A stretch of 53,527 nt of DNA from Flavobacteriaceae bacterium. Lineage in GTDB: Bacteria > Bacteroidota > Bacteroidia > Flavobacteriales > Flavobacteriaceae. Below the pieces are notes generated by a model, which made no database searches, was not told the DNA's origin, and saw nothing but the letters and a program-made list of their open reading frames with translations. Of the stretch, positions 1 to 7,892 are shown one piece after another (the stretch's first letter is position 1; every line of letters starts with the position of its first letter). The stretch lies in assembly GCA_013043005.1 (NCBI GenBank), contig JABDOZ010000177.1:1-53527 (forward strand), read 5' to 3'. Made by a program: the position numbers and the translations under genes.

Positions 1-315
1 GGTTGTGAAAAAGGAAATAATGCTAAGAAAAAAGCATGCATGTCCGAAAAGATAAGCAAGTTTGTTCAAAAGAAATTTAATACAGAATTGGCAGGTGAAT
101 TAGGATTAACAGGAAGACAGCGCATAAACGTAATATTCAAAATAGATAAAAATGGTAATATTACAGGAGTACGTTCTAGAGCACCACATCCAAGATTAGA
201 AAAAGAAGCAGCAAGGGTTATAAACATGTTGCCGAAAATGAAACCAGGTATGCAAAGAGGAAAGGCGGTAATTGTTCCGTATTCGTTACCTATTGTTTTT
301 CAGGTACAGGACTAG
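1..315 (+). CDS. TonB C-terminal-like domain protein, 5' end cut by window
   Basis: The reading frame is open from base 1 to the stop at 313-315, so the gene begins before the window; the ATG at 40 is probably internal because the codons before it (GCEKGNNAKKKAC) fit the cysteine-containing entry of this family. The visible 104 residues match the compact TonB C-terminal-like domain found in many Bacteroidota proteins: a central F-K-I-D-K-N-G strand, then P-H-P-R-L-E-K-E-A-A-R-V and L-P-K-M-K-P-G. Such domains normally sit in the periplasm and are often annotated as 'energy transducer TonB', although many copies have no proven energising role. A strong terminator follows 24 bases later. The missing N-terminus prevents deciding whether it has a membrane anchor. 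Confidence 0.75.
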   Translation, partial: GCEKGNNAKKKACMSEKISKFVQKKFNTELAGELGLTGRQRINVIFKIDKNGNITGVRSRAPHPRLEKEAARVINMLPKMKPGMQRGKAVIVPYSLPIVFQVQD

Positions 316-338
316 TAAAATACTATTTATATAATTTA

Positions 339-370
339 AACCGTTGGCTCTATTTGCCAACGGTTTTTTT
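339..370 (+). terminator. Rho-independent terminator
   Basis: A perfect 10-bp stem (AACCGTTGGC / GCCAACGGTT) with a 6-base loop is followed by a run of T. It closes the transcript of the TonB-domain gene. Confidence 0.9.
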
Positions 371-391
371 ATGGCATTATAAAAAATGTAG

Positions 392-399
392 TATCTTTC
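392..399 (+). promoter_or_regulatory. Possible -7 box before remB-like gene
   Basis: TATCTTTC differs by one base from the Bacteroidota -7 consensus TAnnTTTG and lies between the preceding terminator and the start at 425. No convincing TTTG -33 element is seen, so this is a weak call. Confidence 0.3.
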
Positions 400-424
400 G
401 GCTTGTAAAACTCATCTTAAAATA

Positions 425-2530
425 ATGAAGAAATTATTCCTACTAATAATTCTTATTGTATTTCACATAAACCTTTTTGCTCAAGACTTAACCAACTATG
501 AAAAACCACCTGTTTTTCCGGAGTGTGATTCTGTTCAAATTCAACAAACAAAACTTTGTTTCAACAATAAATTGTATCAATTCATTTCTGAAAATTTCAA
601 GACTCCTCAAAATGTCATAGATGAAAATTATAAGGGTGAGGTAGCTGTACTTTTTGAAGTAAACAAAAAAGGAATATTTAATGTCTTGTTCGTGGACGCT
701 ATGTATAACGAATTAAAAGATGAAGTTAAAAAGGTTTTTTCTGAATTACCACAGGTAATCCCAGCAACGTATAATGGTAATCCAACCTACGCAAAATATT
801 CGATCTCAATTAAAATACCATTAGTAGATCAAACTTCTGGGAGTAATGCATACGTTGCACAGGAATCAGTAGAAACTATTAATCCTGTTAAGAAAGAGAT
901 TGACAATTTAAATGAGAGCTTGAAAACATTTGAAGATTTGGAATATTCAAGTGGACTCAACATACCTTTTACCCATAGTTTTTATTCGGTATTCGATCAA
1001 AAAATAAATCTCATCGGAACGAATAATCATACAGCCTCAAAACCTTATAGATATTCAGAGGTAGCTCCATATTATGATTTAAAGGAAAGGCGGGATAAAA
1101 TGATTAAGGGATCAGGTTCCTGGTGGAATAGAAAGTTATTCAATGAGCATTTAGTGAAGTTGCAAGGGAAAGACTATTGGTTTACAGTAAATCCAATTTT
1201 TGATCTGTCTGTAGGCGAAGATACCGATGCAGATTTTAATTCTACATTCAATAATACAAGAGGGATTATGTTTCAGGGTGGAATAGGTAAAAAATTGAAT
1301 TTTTACACTTCTGTTTTTGAGAGTCAGGGACGTTTTGCTCAGTATTATAATCAATATGCAGAAAGCATTGGGAAGCCGAGTTCTGATACTGAGGTTGGGA
1401 TTGTTCCAGGTAGAGGAATAGCCAAACGCTTCAAGGATGACGCTTACGATTATCCAGTTGCGGAAGCTTATTTGTCTTTTACACCAAGTAAATTCATGAA
1501 TATTCAGTTTGGACATGCTAAAAATTTTATAGGAGATGGATACAGATCATTGTTATTAAGTGATGTTGCTAGTCCGCACACTTTTTTCAAATTAAATACT
1601 AATTTCTGGAAGATCCAGTACACCAATACATGGATGTGGTTGAGAGATGTTAGACCGGAAGTACAGGAAGATGGTGCCTTTTTAACCAAGTATATGGCTA
1701 ATCATTATTTAAGCTTGAATGTCTCCAAAAGACTAAATATTGGTTTATTTGAATCTGTTTTATGGGTTGACAGCAATGGAAGAGGATTTGATATCAACTA
1801 TCTTAATCCAGTGATTTTTTATCGTGCTATTGAGTTTGAATCTGGTCAGGATGCAGGTAATGCCGTATTAGGCGCTACGGCAAAATACAAGTGGAATGAT
1901 AATTTAAATTTTTATGGACAATTTATCTTAGACGAGTTTTCATTGGAAGATATTCGTGATGGTAACAAAAGCTACAAGAATAAGTTTGGTTATCAAATAG
2001 GCGCTAAATATTATAATGCATTCAAAGTAAATAACTTAATGCTCCAAATTGAATACAATCAGGTAAGACCGTACACCTATTCTCATCCATCAATTGTCCT
2101 GAATTATGGGCATAGTAACCAATCAATGGCGCATCTTTGGGGATCAAATTTTAAGGAAGTAGTATTGATAGGCAGGTATAACTATAAAAGATGGTTTGGA
2201 GACGCAAAAATTATAATTGGTAAGCGTGGATTTGATTTTAATACTTCAGAAGATGATGGAAATTACGGTGGTGACATCTACAAAGATTATTTTGAAAGGA
2301 TAAGTGACGTTAATAATGAGATCGGTCAGGGAAATACAACTGATTCCTTTTATTTAGAGTTTGAAGCCGGTTACCTCGTTAATCCGACAACCAATCTTAA
2401 ACTTTTTTTAAATTTAAAAAATAGAAATTTTGTTCCTGATGTGGATACTGCTACCACATTTGACAACAGTACCGTTTGGTTTAATTTAGGAATAAGGACA
2501 GAACTTTTTAATTGGTATTTTGATCAATAG
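425..2530 (+). CDS. remB: RemB/Wzi-like outer-membrane protein with TonB-C-like N-terminal domain
   Basis: A 701-aa protein with a signal peptide (residues 1-20, ending FAQ). Residues about 28-135 form a TonB C-terminal-like domain resembling the product of the gene just upstream, with P-V-F-P-E-C, a V-L-F-E-V-N-K-K-G strand and L-P-Q-V-I-P-A. The rest (about 180-701) is rich in aromatic alternating strands typical of a beta barrel and resembles capsule-assembly Wzi-type proteins and the flavobacterial gliding protein RemB. RemB is known as a cell-surface motility protein of Flavobacterium johnsoniae; the assignment here is by overall resemblance, so the symbol is tentative. It is probably transcribed alone, lying between a terminator and the cyoE promoter. 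It could instead be a Wzi-like polysaccharide anchoring protein. Confidence 0.65.
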   Translation: MKKLFLLIILIVFHINLFAQDLTNYEKPPVFPECDSVQIQQTKLCFNNKLYQFISENFKTPQNVIDENYKGEVAVLFEVNKKGIFNVLFVDAMYNELKDEVKKVFSELPQVIPATYNGNPTYAKYSISIKIPLVDQTSGSNAYVAQESVETINPVKKEIDNLNESLKTFEDLEYSSGLNIPFTHSFYSVFDQKINLIGTNNHTASKPYRYSEVAPYYDLKERRDKMIKGSGSWWNRKLFNEHLVKLQGKDYWFTVNPIFDLSVGEDTDADFNSTFNNTRGIMFQGGIGKKLNFYTSVFESQGRFAQYYNQYAESIGKPSSDTEVGIVPGRGIAKRFKDDAYDYPVAEAYLSFTPSKFMNIQFGHAKNFIGDGYRSLLLSDVASPHTFFKLNTNFWKIQYTNTWMWLRDVRPEVQEDGAFLTKYMANHYLSLNVSKRLNIGLFESVLWVDSNGRGFDINYLNPVIFYRAIEFESGQDAGNAVLGATAKYKWNDNLNFYGQFILDEFSLEDIRDGNKSYKNKFGYQIGAKYYNAFKVNNLMLQIEYNQVRPYTYSHPSIVLNYGHSNQSMAHLWGSNFKEVVLIGRYNYKRWFGDAKIIIGKRGFDFNTSEDDGNYGGDIYKDYFERISDVNNEIGQGNTTDSFYLEFEAGYLVNPTTNLKLFLNLKNRNFVPDVDTATTFDNSTVWFNLGIRTELFNWYFDQ

Positions 2531-2543
2531 AAATCTATTTGTT

Positions 2544-2575
2544 TAGACTTTGTAAAAAGAAAGTCTAATTTCTTT
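2544..2575 (+). terminator. Probable terminator after remB-like gene
   Basis: An 8-bp stem TAGACTTT / AAAGTCTA with an 8-base loop is followed by a broken T-rich tract (ATTTCTTTC). It is weaker than the other terminators in this window. Confidence 0.45.
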
Positions 2576-2649
2576 CAATTTAATCCATTCAAAAGTGCAA
2601 AATCATTTTTCATAAAATCTGATTAACAAAAATTTAGCCAAAAAAAGGA

Positions 2650-2680
2650 TTGCTCAAATTACTTGAATAAAGTATCTTTG
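2650..2680 (+). promoter_or_regulatory. Bacteroidota promoter for cyoE/cox cluster
   Basis: TTG at 2650-2652 is followed after 20 bases by a perfect TAnnTTTG box (TATCTTTG, 2673-2680). Transcription would start near 2686, about 20 bases before the TTG start of cyoE. Confidence 0.6.
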
Positions 2681-2705
2681 CTCGCTCAATTGAGTAATTC
2701 TAAAA

Positions 2706-3599
2706 TTGAATAGCGTAGAAACTTCCATAGCACGAGTATCCTTTATTTCTAATTTTAAGGAAATAACAAAATTTAGATTGTCTCTTAGTGTAGTATTTTC
2801 ATCTCTTGCAGGATATTTATTAGGAGCCGGTTCTGTAGATGTTAAGACCTTACTTCTATTAGCTGTTGGAGGGTATTGCATGGTTGGAGCATCAAACGCT
2901 TACAATCAAATCATAGAAAAAGATTTGGATTCCTTAATGTTAAGGACGCAGAACAGACCTATTCCTGCTGGAAGAATGTCTGTGAATCAAGCTTTTATAA
3001 TCGCAGTATTGTTAACCTTAGTTGGGATAGCAATTTTATACAGTATTAATCCTAAAACAGCAATGTTCGGAGCTGTTTCAATATTTATTTATACCAGTAT
3101 TTACACGCCTTTAAAAATAAAAACACCTTTTTCTGTATTTGTTGGGGCGATTCCTGGTGCCATACCATTTATGTTAGGTTGGGTGGCAGCTACCAACGAC
3201 TTCGGCATTGAACCCGGAACCTTATTCATGATTCAATTCTTCTGGCAATTCCCTCATTTTTGGTCTATTGGATGGTTTTTATATGAGGACTATGAAAGAG
3301 CAGGATTTTTTATGTTACCAACAAAAAAGAAAGATAAAGGTACTGCAGTACAAATTATTGCTTACACGGTTTGGACCATTCTAGCGTCAATAATCCCTGT
3401 TTTTGGCTATACGGGTAGTTTAGAATTGTCAATAGTATCAGCCACAATTGTTTTTTTATTAGGTTTAGTTATGTTGTATTTTGCTGTTTTGTTGTTTAAA
3501 AAGATGACTGCAAAGGCAGCAAGAGAGTTGATGCTTGCAAGCGTCTCTTATATAACTTTACTTCAAATAGTATATGTTTTAGATAAATTTATAAGATAA
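2706..3599 (+). CDS. cyoE: Protoheme IX farnesyltransferase (heme O synthase)
   Basis: This 297-aa integral membrane protein transfers a farnesyl group from farnesyl diphosphate to protoheme to make heme O, the precursor of heme A for cytochrome oxidases. It shows the UbiA-superfamily aspartate-rich motif in the form N-A-Y-N-Q-x5-D-x-D-x3-M-x-R-T-x2-R-P, a second conserved region around F-P-H-F-W and D-Y, and about eight hydrophobic helices. Length is normal for the family. The only start that keeps the N-terminal part is TTG at 2706, supported by the promoter placed about 20 bases upstream. Its stop overlaps the ATG of the next oxidase gene (TAATG), indicating translational coupling. Confidence 0.95.
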   Translation: MNSVETSIARVSFISNFKEITKFRLSLSVVFSSLAGYLLGAGSVDVKTLLLLAVGGYCMVGASNAYNQIIEKDLDSLMLRTQNRPIPAGRMSVNQAFIIAVLLTLVGIAILYSINPKTAMFGAVSIFIYTSIYTPLKIKTPFSVFVGAIPGAIPFMLGWVAATNDFGIEPGTLFMIQFFWQFPHFWSIGWFLYEDYERAGFFMLPTKKKDKGTAVQIIAYTVWTILASIIPVFGYTGSLELSIVSATIVFLLGLVMLYFAVLLFKKMTAKAARELMLASVSYITLLQIVYVLDKFIR

Positions 3600-4180
3600 T
3601 GGATTTAACAGAAGGAACCATACAGGAAAAGAAGATTAGAGCAAAAAAAATGATGCTTTGGTTTGGTATTATTTCTCTGATCATGTCCTTTGCAGGCTGG
3701 ACCAGTGCTTTTGTTGTGAGCAGTTCAAGAGAAGACTGGCTGAAGGATTTTGTGCTCCCTGATGCCTTCTTGATAAGTACATTAATTATTATAATAAGCA
3801 GTATTACATTTATTCTGGCAAAAAAGGCCATTCAAAAAAATAACAGGTCTCAGACTACATTATTTCTATTCCTGACCTTTTTTCTAGGTCTTTTCTTTAT
3901 AGCAAATCAGTTAAAAGGGTTTCAGCAAATTTTAGATCTGGGTTACAATTTTACAGGTCCAACAAGTAATGTGACTATGTCCTATATTTACTTGATTGCA
4001 GTAGTACATATAATCCATATCGTTGTAGCTCTGATAAGCGTGTTAGTAGTAATTTACAATCATTTTAAACAACGATATAGTGCTAACAATTTGCTGGGTT
4101 TAGACTTGTCGGCTACCTTTTGGCATTTTGTTGACATTTTATGGATTTATCTGTTTTTATTCTTATATTTTGTCAGATAA
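3599..4180 (+). CDS. Cytochrome c oxidase subunit III family protein (short form)
   Basis: A 193-aa membrane protein with five predicted transmembrane segments. The end of the protein carries the subunit III signature: V-H-I-I-H-I-V-V-A-L and W-H-F-V-D-I-L-W-I-Y. Subunit III stabilises the catalytic core of heme-copper oxidases in the inner membrane and does not itself bind heme or copper. It overlaps cyoE by one base and is followed, after its own internal promoter, by a second and longer subunit III-family gene. Such tandem subunit III genes are common in Bacteroidota oxidase clusters. The start is fixed by the TAATG overlap. Subunits I and II are not in this window. Confidence 0.85.
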   Translation: MDLTEGTIQEKKIRAKKMMLWFGIISLIMSFAGWTSAFVVSSSREDWLKDFVLPDAFLISTLIIIISSITFILAKKAIQKNNRSQTTLFLFLTFFLGLFFIANQLKGFQQILDLGYNFTGPTSNVTMSYIYLIAVVHIIHIVVALISVLVVIYNHFKQRYSANNLLGLDLSATFWHFVDILWIYLFLFLYFVR

Positions 4181-4198
4181 AATAATTGTTTATTTTTG
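4169..4198 (+). promoter_or_regulatory. Internal promoter before second subunit III gene
   Basis: TTTG (4169-4172), an 18-base spacer and a perfect TAnnTTTG box (TATTTTTG, 4191-4198) overlap the end of the preceding gene. Transcription would begin about 20 bases before the ATG at 4225. Confidence 0.65.
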
Positions 4199-4224
4199 TT
4201 CAACTTTTTAATTAAACACATCAT

Positions 4225-5205
4225 ATGGATACATCTGTAGTTAATACCGGAACAGAAGGCAAAGCTTGGGGAGGAGGGCAAAGACCTCTAAAGGCAAGTT
4301 ATGGGAAACTAATGATGTGGTTTTTCATTGTTTCTGATGCCTTGACTTTTTCAGGTTTCTTAGCGGCATATGGTTTCTCCAGATTTAAGTTTATTGATGC
4401 GTGGCCAATTGCAGATGAAGTATTTACACACGTTCCTTTTTTACATGGCCAGGAGTTACCAATGATTTATGTAGCATTTATGACGTTTATCCTAATTATG
4501 TCATCGGTAACAATGGTATTAGCAGTAGATGCCGGGCATAAATTAAATAAATCAAAAGTTACTTTATATTTATTCTTAACTATTATTGGTGGTCTAATAT
4601 TCGTGGGTTCTCAAGCTTGGGAATGGGCAACCTTTATTAAGGGAGATTTTGGAGCAGTACAAACAAAAGGGGGCAATATTCTACAGTTTGTTGATTCAGA
4701 TGGAAAACGAGTGGCTCTAGGTGATTTTGTAGTTGCTGGTGAAAGAGAGCGTGTCGCTCAGGAACGCAAAAATGGAATATGGTATATGGAAGAGGCTGCT
4801 TTACCAACCTACACGGTAGAAGAAGTAGTTAGTGGTTTTGAAGCAAATTCTGAATTGTTAGTAAGAACGCAATTTATAGATGAACATGGTGAGAAGACAA
4901 TTCTTTCAAGGGAAGAATCTTTGAAAAGACTAAAAACTAATGGCAGAGAAGTTATAGAAGGTGCAAATTTGAGGGCAAATGAATATGGCTCACCACTTTT
5001 TGCTGATTTCTTTTTCTTCATTACAGGATTTCACGGTTTTCATGTGTTTTCTGGTGTAGTAATAAATATTATCATTTTCTTCAATGTTATTTTAGGCACT
5101 TATGAAAGAAGAAAAAATTATGAAATGGTAGAAAAAGTAGGTCTCTACTGGCACTTTGTAGATTTAGTATGGGTATTTGTATTTACATTTTTTTACCTCG
5201 TTTAA
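4225..5205 (+). CDS. Cytochrome c oxidase subunit III with large soluble insertion
   Basis: A 326-aa subunit III homologue of a heme-copper oxidase. The family pattern is clear: M-M-W-F-F-I-V-S-D at about 30-38, G-S-Q-A-W-E-W at 128-134, Y-G-S-P-L-F-A near 254, H-G-F-H-V at 270-274 and W-H-F-V-D-L-V-W at the C-terminus. Between the helix carrying Q-A-W-E-W and the helix of H-G-F-H-V lies an extra hydrophilic stretch of about 105 residues (roughly 144-250), which ordinary bacterial subunit III lacks. The gene has its own promoter, is followed after 20 bases by a subunit IV-like gene, and is probably expressed with it. The role of the insertion is unknown. Confidence 0.9.
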   Translation: MDTSVVNTGTEGKAWGGGQRPLKASYGKLMMWFFIVSDALTFSGFLAAYGFSRFKFIDAWPIADEVFTHVPFLHGQELPMIYVAFMTFILIMSSVTMVLAVDAGHKLNKSKVTLYLFLTIIGGLIFVGSQAWEWATFIKGDFGAVQTKGGNILQFVDSDGKRVALGDFVVAGERERVAQERKNGIWYMEEAALPTYTVEEVVSGFEANSELLVRTQFIDEHGEKTILSREESLKRLKTNGREVIEGANLRANEYGSPLFADFFFFITGFHGFHVFSGVVINIIIFFNVILGTYERRKNYEMVEKVGLYWHFVDLVWVFVFTFFYLV

Positions 5206-5225
5206 TTTAGATAACAGAAATCAAA

Positions 5226-5606
5226 ATGGCACACGATCATAAATTAGAAATATTCAGAGGATTAATTAAGTTCAAGTCTAATACAGAAAAGATTTGGGGA
5301 GTATTAATATTTCTTACCATAGTTACAGGAATTGAAGTTGTTTTGGGTATATATAAACCAGAAAGCCTTTATGTTAATTTTCTTGGGATGAAAGCACTCA
5401 ACTGGATATTCATAATTCTTACCATAGTGAAAGCATATTACATTACCTGGGATTTCATGCATATGCGAGATGAGACACCAGCATTAAAGCGTATGGTAGT
5501 ATGGACAGCAATATTCCTAATTTGTTATTTACTATTCATTCTATTGCAAGAAGGCGGATATGTTTTTGATGTATATAAAGATGGATACATTAAACGAGAT
5601 TTCTAG
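5226..5606 (+). CDS. Cytochrome c oxidase subunit IV-like protein
   Basis: A 126-aa small membrane protein of the prokaryotic cytochrome c oxidase subunit IV family, with three hydrophobic helices (about 23-43, 55-75, 91-111). The W-D-F-M-H-M-R-D-E segment between the second and third helices fits this family in Bacteroidota. It lies 20 bases after subunit III and directly before a strong terminator, so it is the last gene of this transcript. Subunit IV proteins are accessory components that help stabilise the oxidase. The identification rests on position and membrane pattern as much as on sequence. Confidence 0.8.
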   Translation: MAHDHKLEIFRGLIKFKSNTEKIWGVLIFLTIVTGIEVVLGIYKPESLYVNFLGMKALNWIFIILTIVKAYYITWDFMHMRDETPALKRMVVWTAIFLICYLLFILLQEGGYVFDVYKDGYIKRDF

Positions 5607-5623
5607 TAAAGTTAAATTATAAT

Positions 5624-5654
5624 AAAAGGCGGTTTTTTAAACCGCCTTTTTTTA
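5624..5654 (+). terminator. Rho-independent terminator ending the cox subunit transcript
   Basis: A long perfect stem (AAAAGGCGGTTT / AAACCGCCTTTT) followed by a T tract. Its T tract runs straight into the -7 box of the next transcription unit. Confidence 0.9.
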
Positions 5655-5660
5655 TTTTTG
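5653..5660 (+). promoter_or_regulatory. -7 box abutting the terminator, four bases before the next start
   Basis: TATTTTTG matches TAnnTTTG exactly. The following ATG is at 5665, so the mRNA would be leaderless or nearly so. No TTTG is found at the usual -33 distance because the terminator stem occupies that place. Confidence 0.45.
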
Positions 5661-5664
5661 CACT

Positions 5665-6390
5665 ATGAATTTTAAGTCCTTAAAAAATAGAATTATTCTA
5701 GGAATTCTTTTCCTTCTTCCAGTTATTTTTTTGTTGTTTTTATATCCCTCTACAAATAATTATAATGCTCTTGATATAGTAAAAACAAATGTGTCAGAAA
5801 TATCAAACTTCAAATCAGATGTGGATGGTGGTATTAAACTAGAAGGCAATTTGACGGTTTTGGGATTTCTTGGTAAAAATCCAAATGAAAGAGCATTGCC
5901 AGCCTTAAACCTTAAGGAGGTAATCTATGATAAGTTCAAAGGCTTTAAAAGGTTTCAAGTGGTTATTCTAGTACCCAATGGAAGCGAAAGCCAGGTCAAT
6001 TTATTAGAAAAAGAATTATATCAGTTTGATGAATTAAAATATTGGCGTTTCGCTTATGGACATGAAGAGGAAATTTTAAATGTGTTTAAAAGTTTAAATT
6101 CTAATGCAGAAATAAATAAAGACCTTGCCACGGATCATGTTTTTATTATTGATAAGGAAAGGAATCAAAGAGGCAGATTAGATGATAGAGATAATAAAGA
6201 AAAAGAAAAAAATAGTCCTGTATATCCACTATACTCATATGATTGCATAGAAGTTGCTATTTTAAAGAATAAAATGGCAAGTGAAGATATGCGTGTATTA
6301 TTTACCGAATACAGACAAAAGCGGAAAGGGAACTTCAATACAGATTCAAGAAGAGAACAAGATTTAAAAGGCAAAAATGAAGAAATCTAA
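5665..6390 (+). CDS. Membrane-anchored protein of the SCO operon, unknown function
   Basis: A 241-aa protein with one N-terminal transmembrane segment (about 10-28) and a soluble, presumably periplasmic domain. The segment G-N-L-T-V-L-G-F-L-G near 61-70 followed by F-Q-V-V-I-L-V-P-N-G resembles the core strands of a thioredoxin-like fold such as SCO, but the copper-binding C-x3-C is absent and only one cysteine is present, near residue 195. The C-terminal 80 residues are highly charged. It overlaps the following SCO gene by 14 bases, so the two are almost certainly translated together. I infer an accessory role in oxidase copper-centre assembly; the sequence alone does not prove it. Confidence 0.6.
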   Translation: MNFKSLKNRIILGILFLLPVIFLLFLYPSTNNYNALDIVKTNVSEISNFKSDVDGGIKLEGNLTVLGFLGKNPNERALPALNLKEVIYDKFKGFKRFQVVILVPNGSESQVNLLEKELYQFDELKYWRFAYGHEEEILNVFKSLNSNAEINKDLATDHVFIIDKERNQRGRLDDRDNKEKEKNSPVYPLYSYDCIEVAILKNKMASEDMRVLFTEYRQKRKGNFNTDSRREQDLKGKNEEI

Positions 6391-7129
6391 TTATTCATAT
6401 ATAGGCATATCATTCATAATTTTGGTGTTTGGTATCATTTTTATACCACGTATCATTGAAAGACTTCAAAGTGGAGATATTGCTCGAAACAAAAGAATAA
6501 GCAAAGATAATGTTGAAGACAATAGGGTGAAAACTGAGGAGAAATTAACCTTCTTAGAGATCAACGGAAACCCTAAAAAGGTGCCTGAATTCAGTTTTAT
6601 AGATCAATATGGAAAATCCATCACAAACAATGATTATTTTGGAAAAGTTTATGTAGTAGAATTCTTTTTCACAACATGCCCCACTATATGCCCGAGAATG
6701 AATGCCAATATGGTTGACATTCAGAATCATTTTAACGAATTCAATGAAGATTTCGGGATTGCCTCATTTACTATTAACCCAAAATACGATACACCAGAAG
6801 TCCTCAAGGCATATGCAGATAAGTATGGGGTAACTAATCCAAACTGGCATTTTCTGACTGGAGACCAGGAATCTATATATGTATTGGCTAATCAGGGATT
6901 CAATATTTATGCTGGCCAAAACGATGAAGTTGAAGGAGGTTTTGAACATTCGGGTAATTTTGCTTTAATAGATAAAAATGGCTATATCAGGTCCAGAATG
7001 GATGCTTTTGGAAATCCAAAGATATTCTACAAAGGCATTGTTAGTGAAGCAGAAAAAGTAGATGAAGATGGTGAGAAAGAGGAAATTAGTATGCTGAAAG
7101 AAGACATTAAAAAATTGCTCGATGAGTAA
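6377..7129 (+). CDS. SCO family copper chaperone for cytochrome oxidase
   Basis: A 250-aa SCO1/SenC/PrrC family protein with an N-terminal membrane anchor (about 8-25) and a periplasmic thioredoxin-like domain (about 68-225). The copper ligands are visible: C101 and C105 in T-T-C-P-T-I-C-P and H191 in F-E-H-S-G-N-F. SCO proteins deliver copper to, or keep reduced, the CuA site of cytochrome c oxidase subunit II. The gene overlaps the preceding anchored protein by 14 bases and the following DUF420 gene by 8 bases, so all three form a tightly coupled unit. The C-terminal charged tail of about 30 residues is an extra. The start at 6377 is the first one that includes the full anchor. Confidence 0.92.
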   Translation: MKKSNYSYIGISFIILVFGIIFIPRIIERLQSGDIARNKRISKDNVEDNRVKTEEKLTFLEINGNPKKVPEFSFIDQYGKSITNNDYFGKVYVVEFFFTTCPTICPRMNANMVDIQNHFNEFNEDFGIASFTINPKYDTPEVLKAYADKYGVTNPNWHFLTGDQESIYVLANQGFNIYAGQNDEVEGGFEHSGNFALIDKNGYIRSRMDAFGNPKIFYKGIVSEAEKVDEDGEKEEISMLKEDIKKLLDE

Positions 7130-7655
7130 TGAACCAACTATTTTAAACGAAAAGAAATATAACAAGTGGATTGTTATTTTATCAATAGTTATCCCAATTG
7201 TTGTGGCTGTTCTGTTTGGTGTAAAAATAGATGTTAAATTGCCATTATTTCTCCCACCAGTTTACGCAACAATTAATGGAATCACGGCCATGGTATTGAT
7301 TCTGGCTGTTTGGGCTATTAAAAACAAAAACAAAGAACTTCATGAAAGGCTGATGAAATTAGCAATCCTGCTATCAATTGCTTTCTTGATTATGTATGTG
7401 GCATATCACATGACAAGTGATTCTACTAAATTTGGCGGTGAAGGAACTATTAAATATTTCTATTATTTTATATTATTAACCCATATTTTATTATCAATAG
7501 TAGTTATCCCGTTTGTTCTCATAACTTATGCCAGAGCCATTACCAATAATTTTGAAAGGCATAAAAGAATAGCAAAAATCACATTTCCTCTTTGGTTATA
7601 TGTTGCAGTTTCCGGGGTTATAGTTTATTTGATGATATCGCCTTATTATATCTAA
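7122..7655 (+). CDS. DUF420 (YozB/CtaM-like) membrane protein
   Basis: A 177-aa protein with five hydrophobic segments and conserved histidines in helices, including the Y-H-M region and L-T-H-I-L-L-S. This is the pattern of the DUF420 family. In Firmicutes a member of this family (CtaM of Staphylococcus aureus) is needed for maturation of a heme-copper oxidase; the same role here is an inference supported by its position. It overlaps SCO by 8 bases and is followed by a tiny CxxC protein after 3 bases. Confidence 0.8.
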   Translation: MSNEPTILNEKKYNKWIVILSIVIPIVVAVLFGVKIDVKLPLFLPPVYATINGITAMVLILAVWAIKNKNKELHERLMKLAILLSIAFLIMYVAYHMTSDSTKFGGEGTIKYFYYFILLTHILLSIVVIPFVLITYARAITNNFERHKRIAKITFPLWLYVAVSGVIVYLMISPYYI

Positions 7656-7658
7656 ACA

Positions 7659-7892
7659 ATGAATAAACGATCAATTTTTATATTGTTTTTTGCTCTTTTA
7701 ATCTTCTCGGTTTCAGCCGAAGCGCAATGTGCCATGTGTCGTGCCGTGCTGGAAAACGAAGAAGGTCAAAATGCGGCTAAAGGTATTAATGATGGCATTG
7801 TTTATCTTATGATGATTCCGTACATATTAATCGGCGGTCTTGGCTACATAATTTATTATAAATTCTTTAAAACAAAAAAAGAATTAAAATAA
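7659..7892 (+). CDS. Small CxxC membrane protein at end of oxidase-assembly operon
   Basis: A 77-aa protein with a signal peptide (about 1-23) followed at once by C24-A-M-C27 and, later, one transmembrane helix (about 47-68) with a lysine-rich cytoplasmic tail. The exported CxxC in a cluster devoted to heme and copper handling suggests a metal, heme or thiol-redox role, but I do not recognise a named family. The residue before the first cysteine is Q, so this is not a classical lipobox. It lies 3 bases after the DUF420 gene and is the last gene before a 128-base gap, so it ends this operon. Confidence 0.7.
   Translation: MNKRSIFILFFALLIFSVSAEAQCAMCRAVLENEEGQNAAKGINDGIVYLMMIPYILIGGLGYIIYYKFFKTKKELK

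Noticed and set aside
1151-1689. Minus-strand frames inside the RemB-like gene
   Set aside because: They are fully antisense to a well-supported gene with no promoter, start context or recognisable domain.
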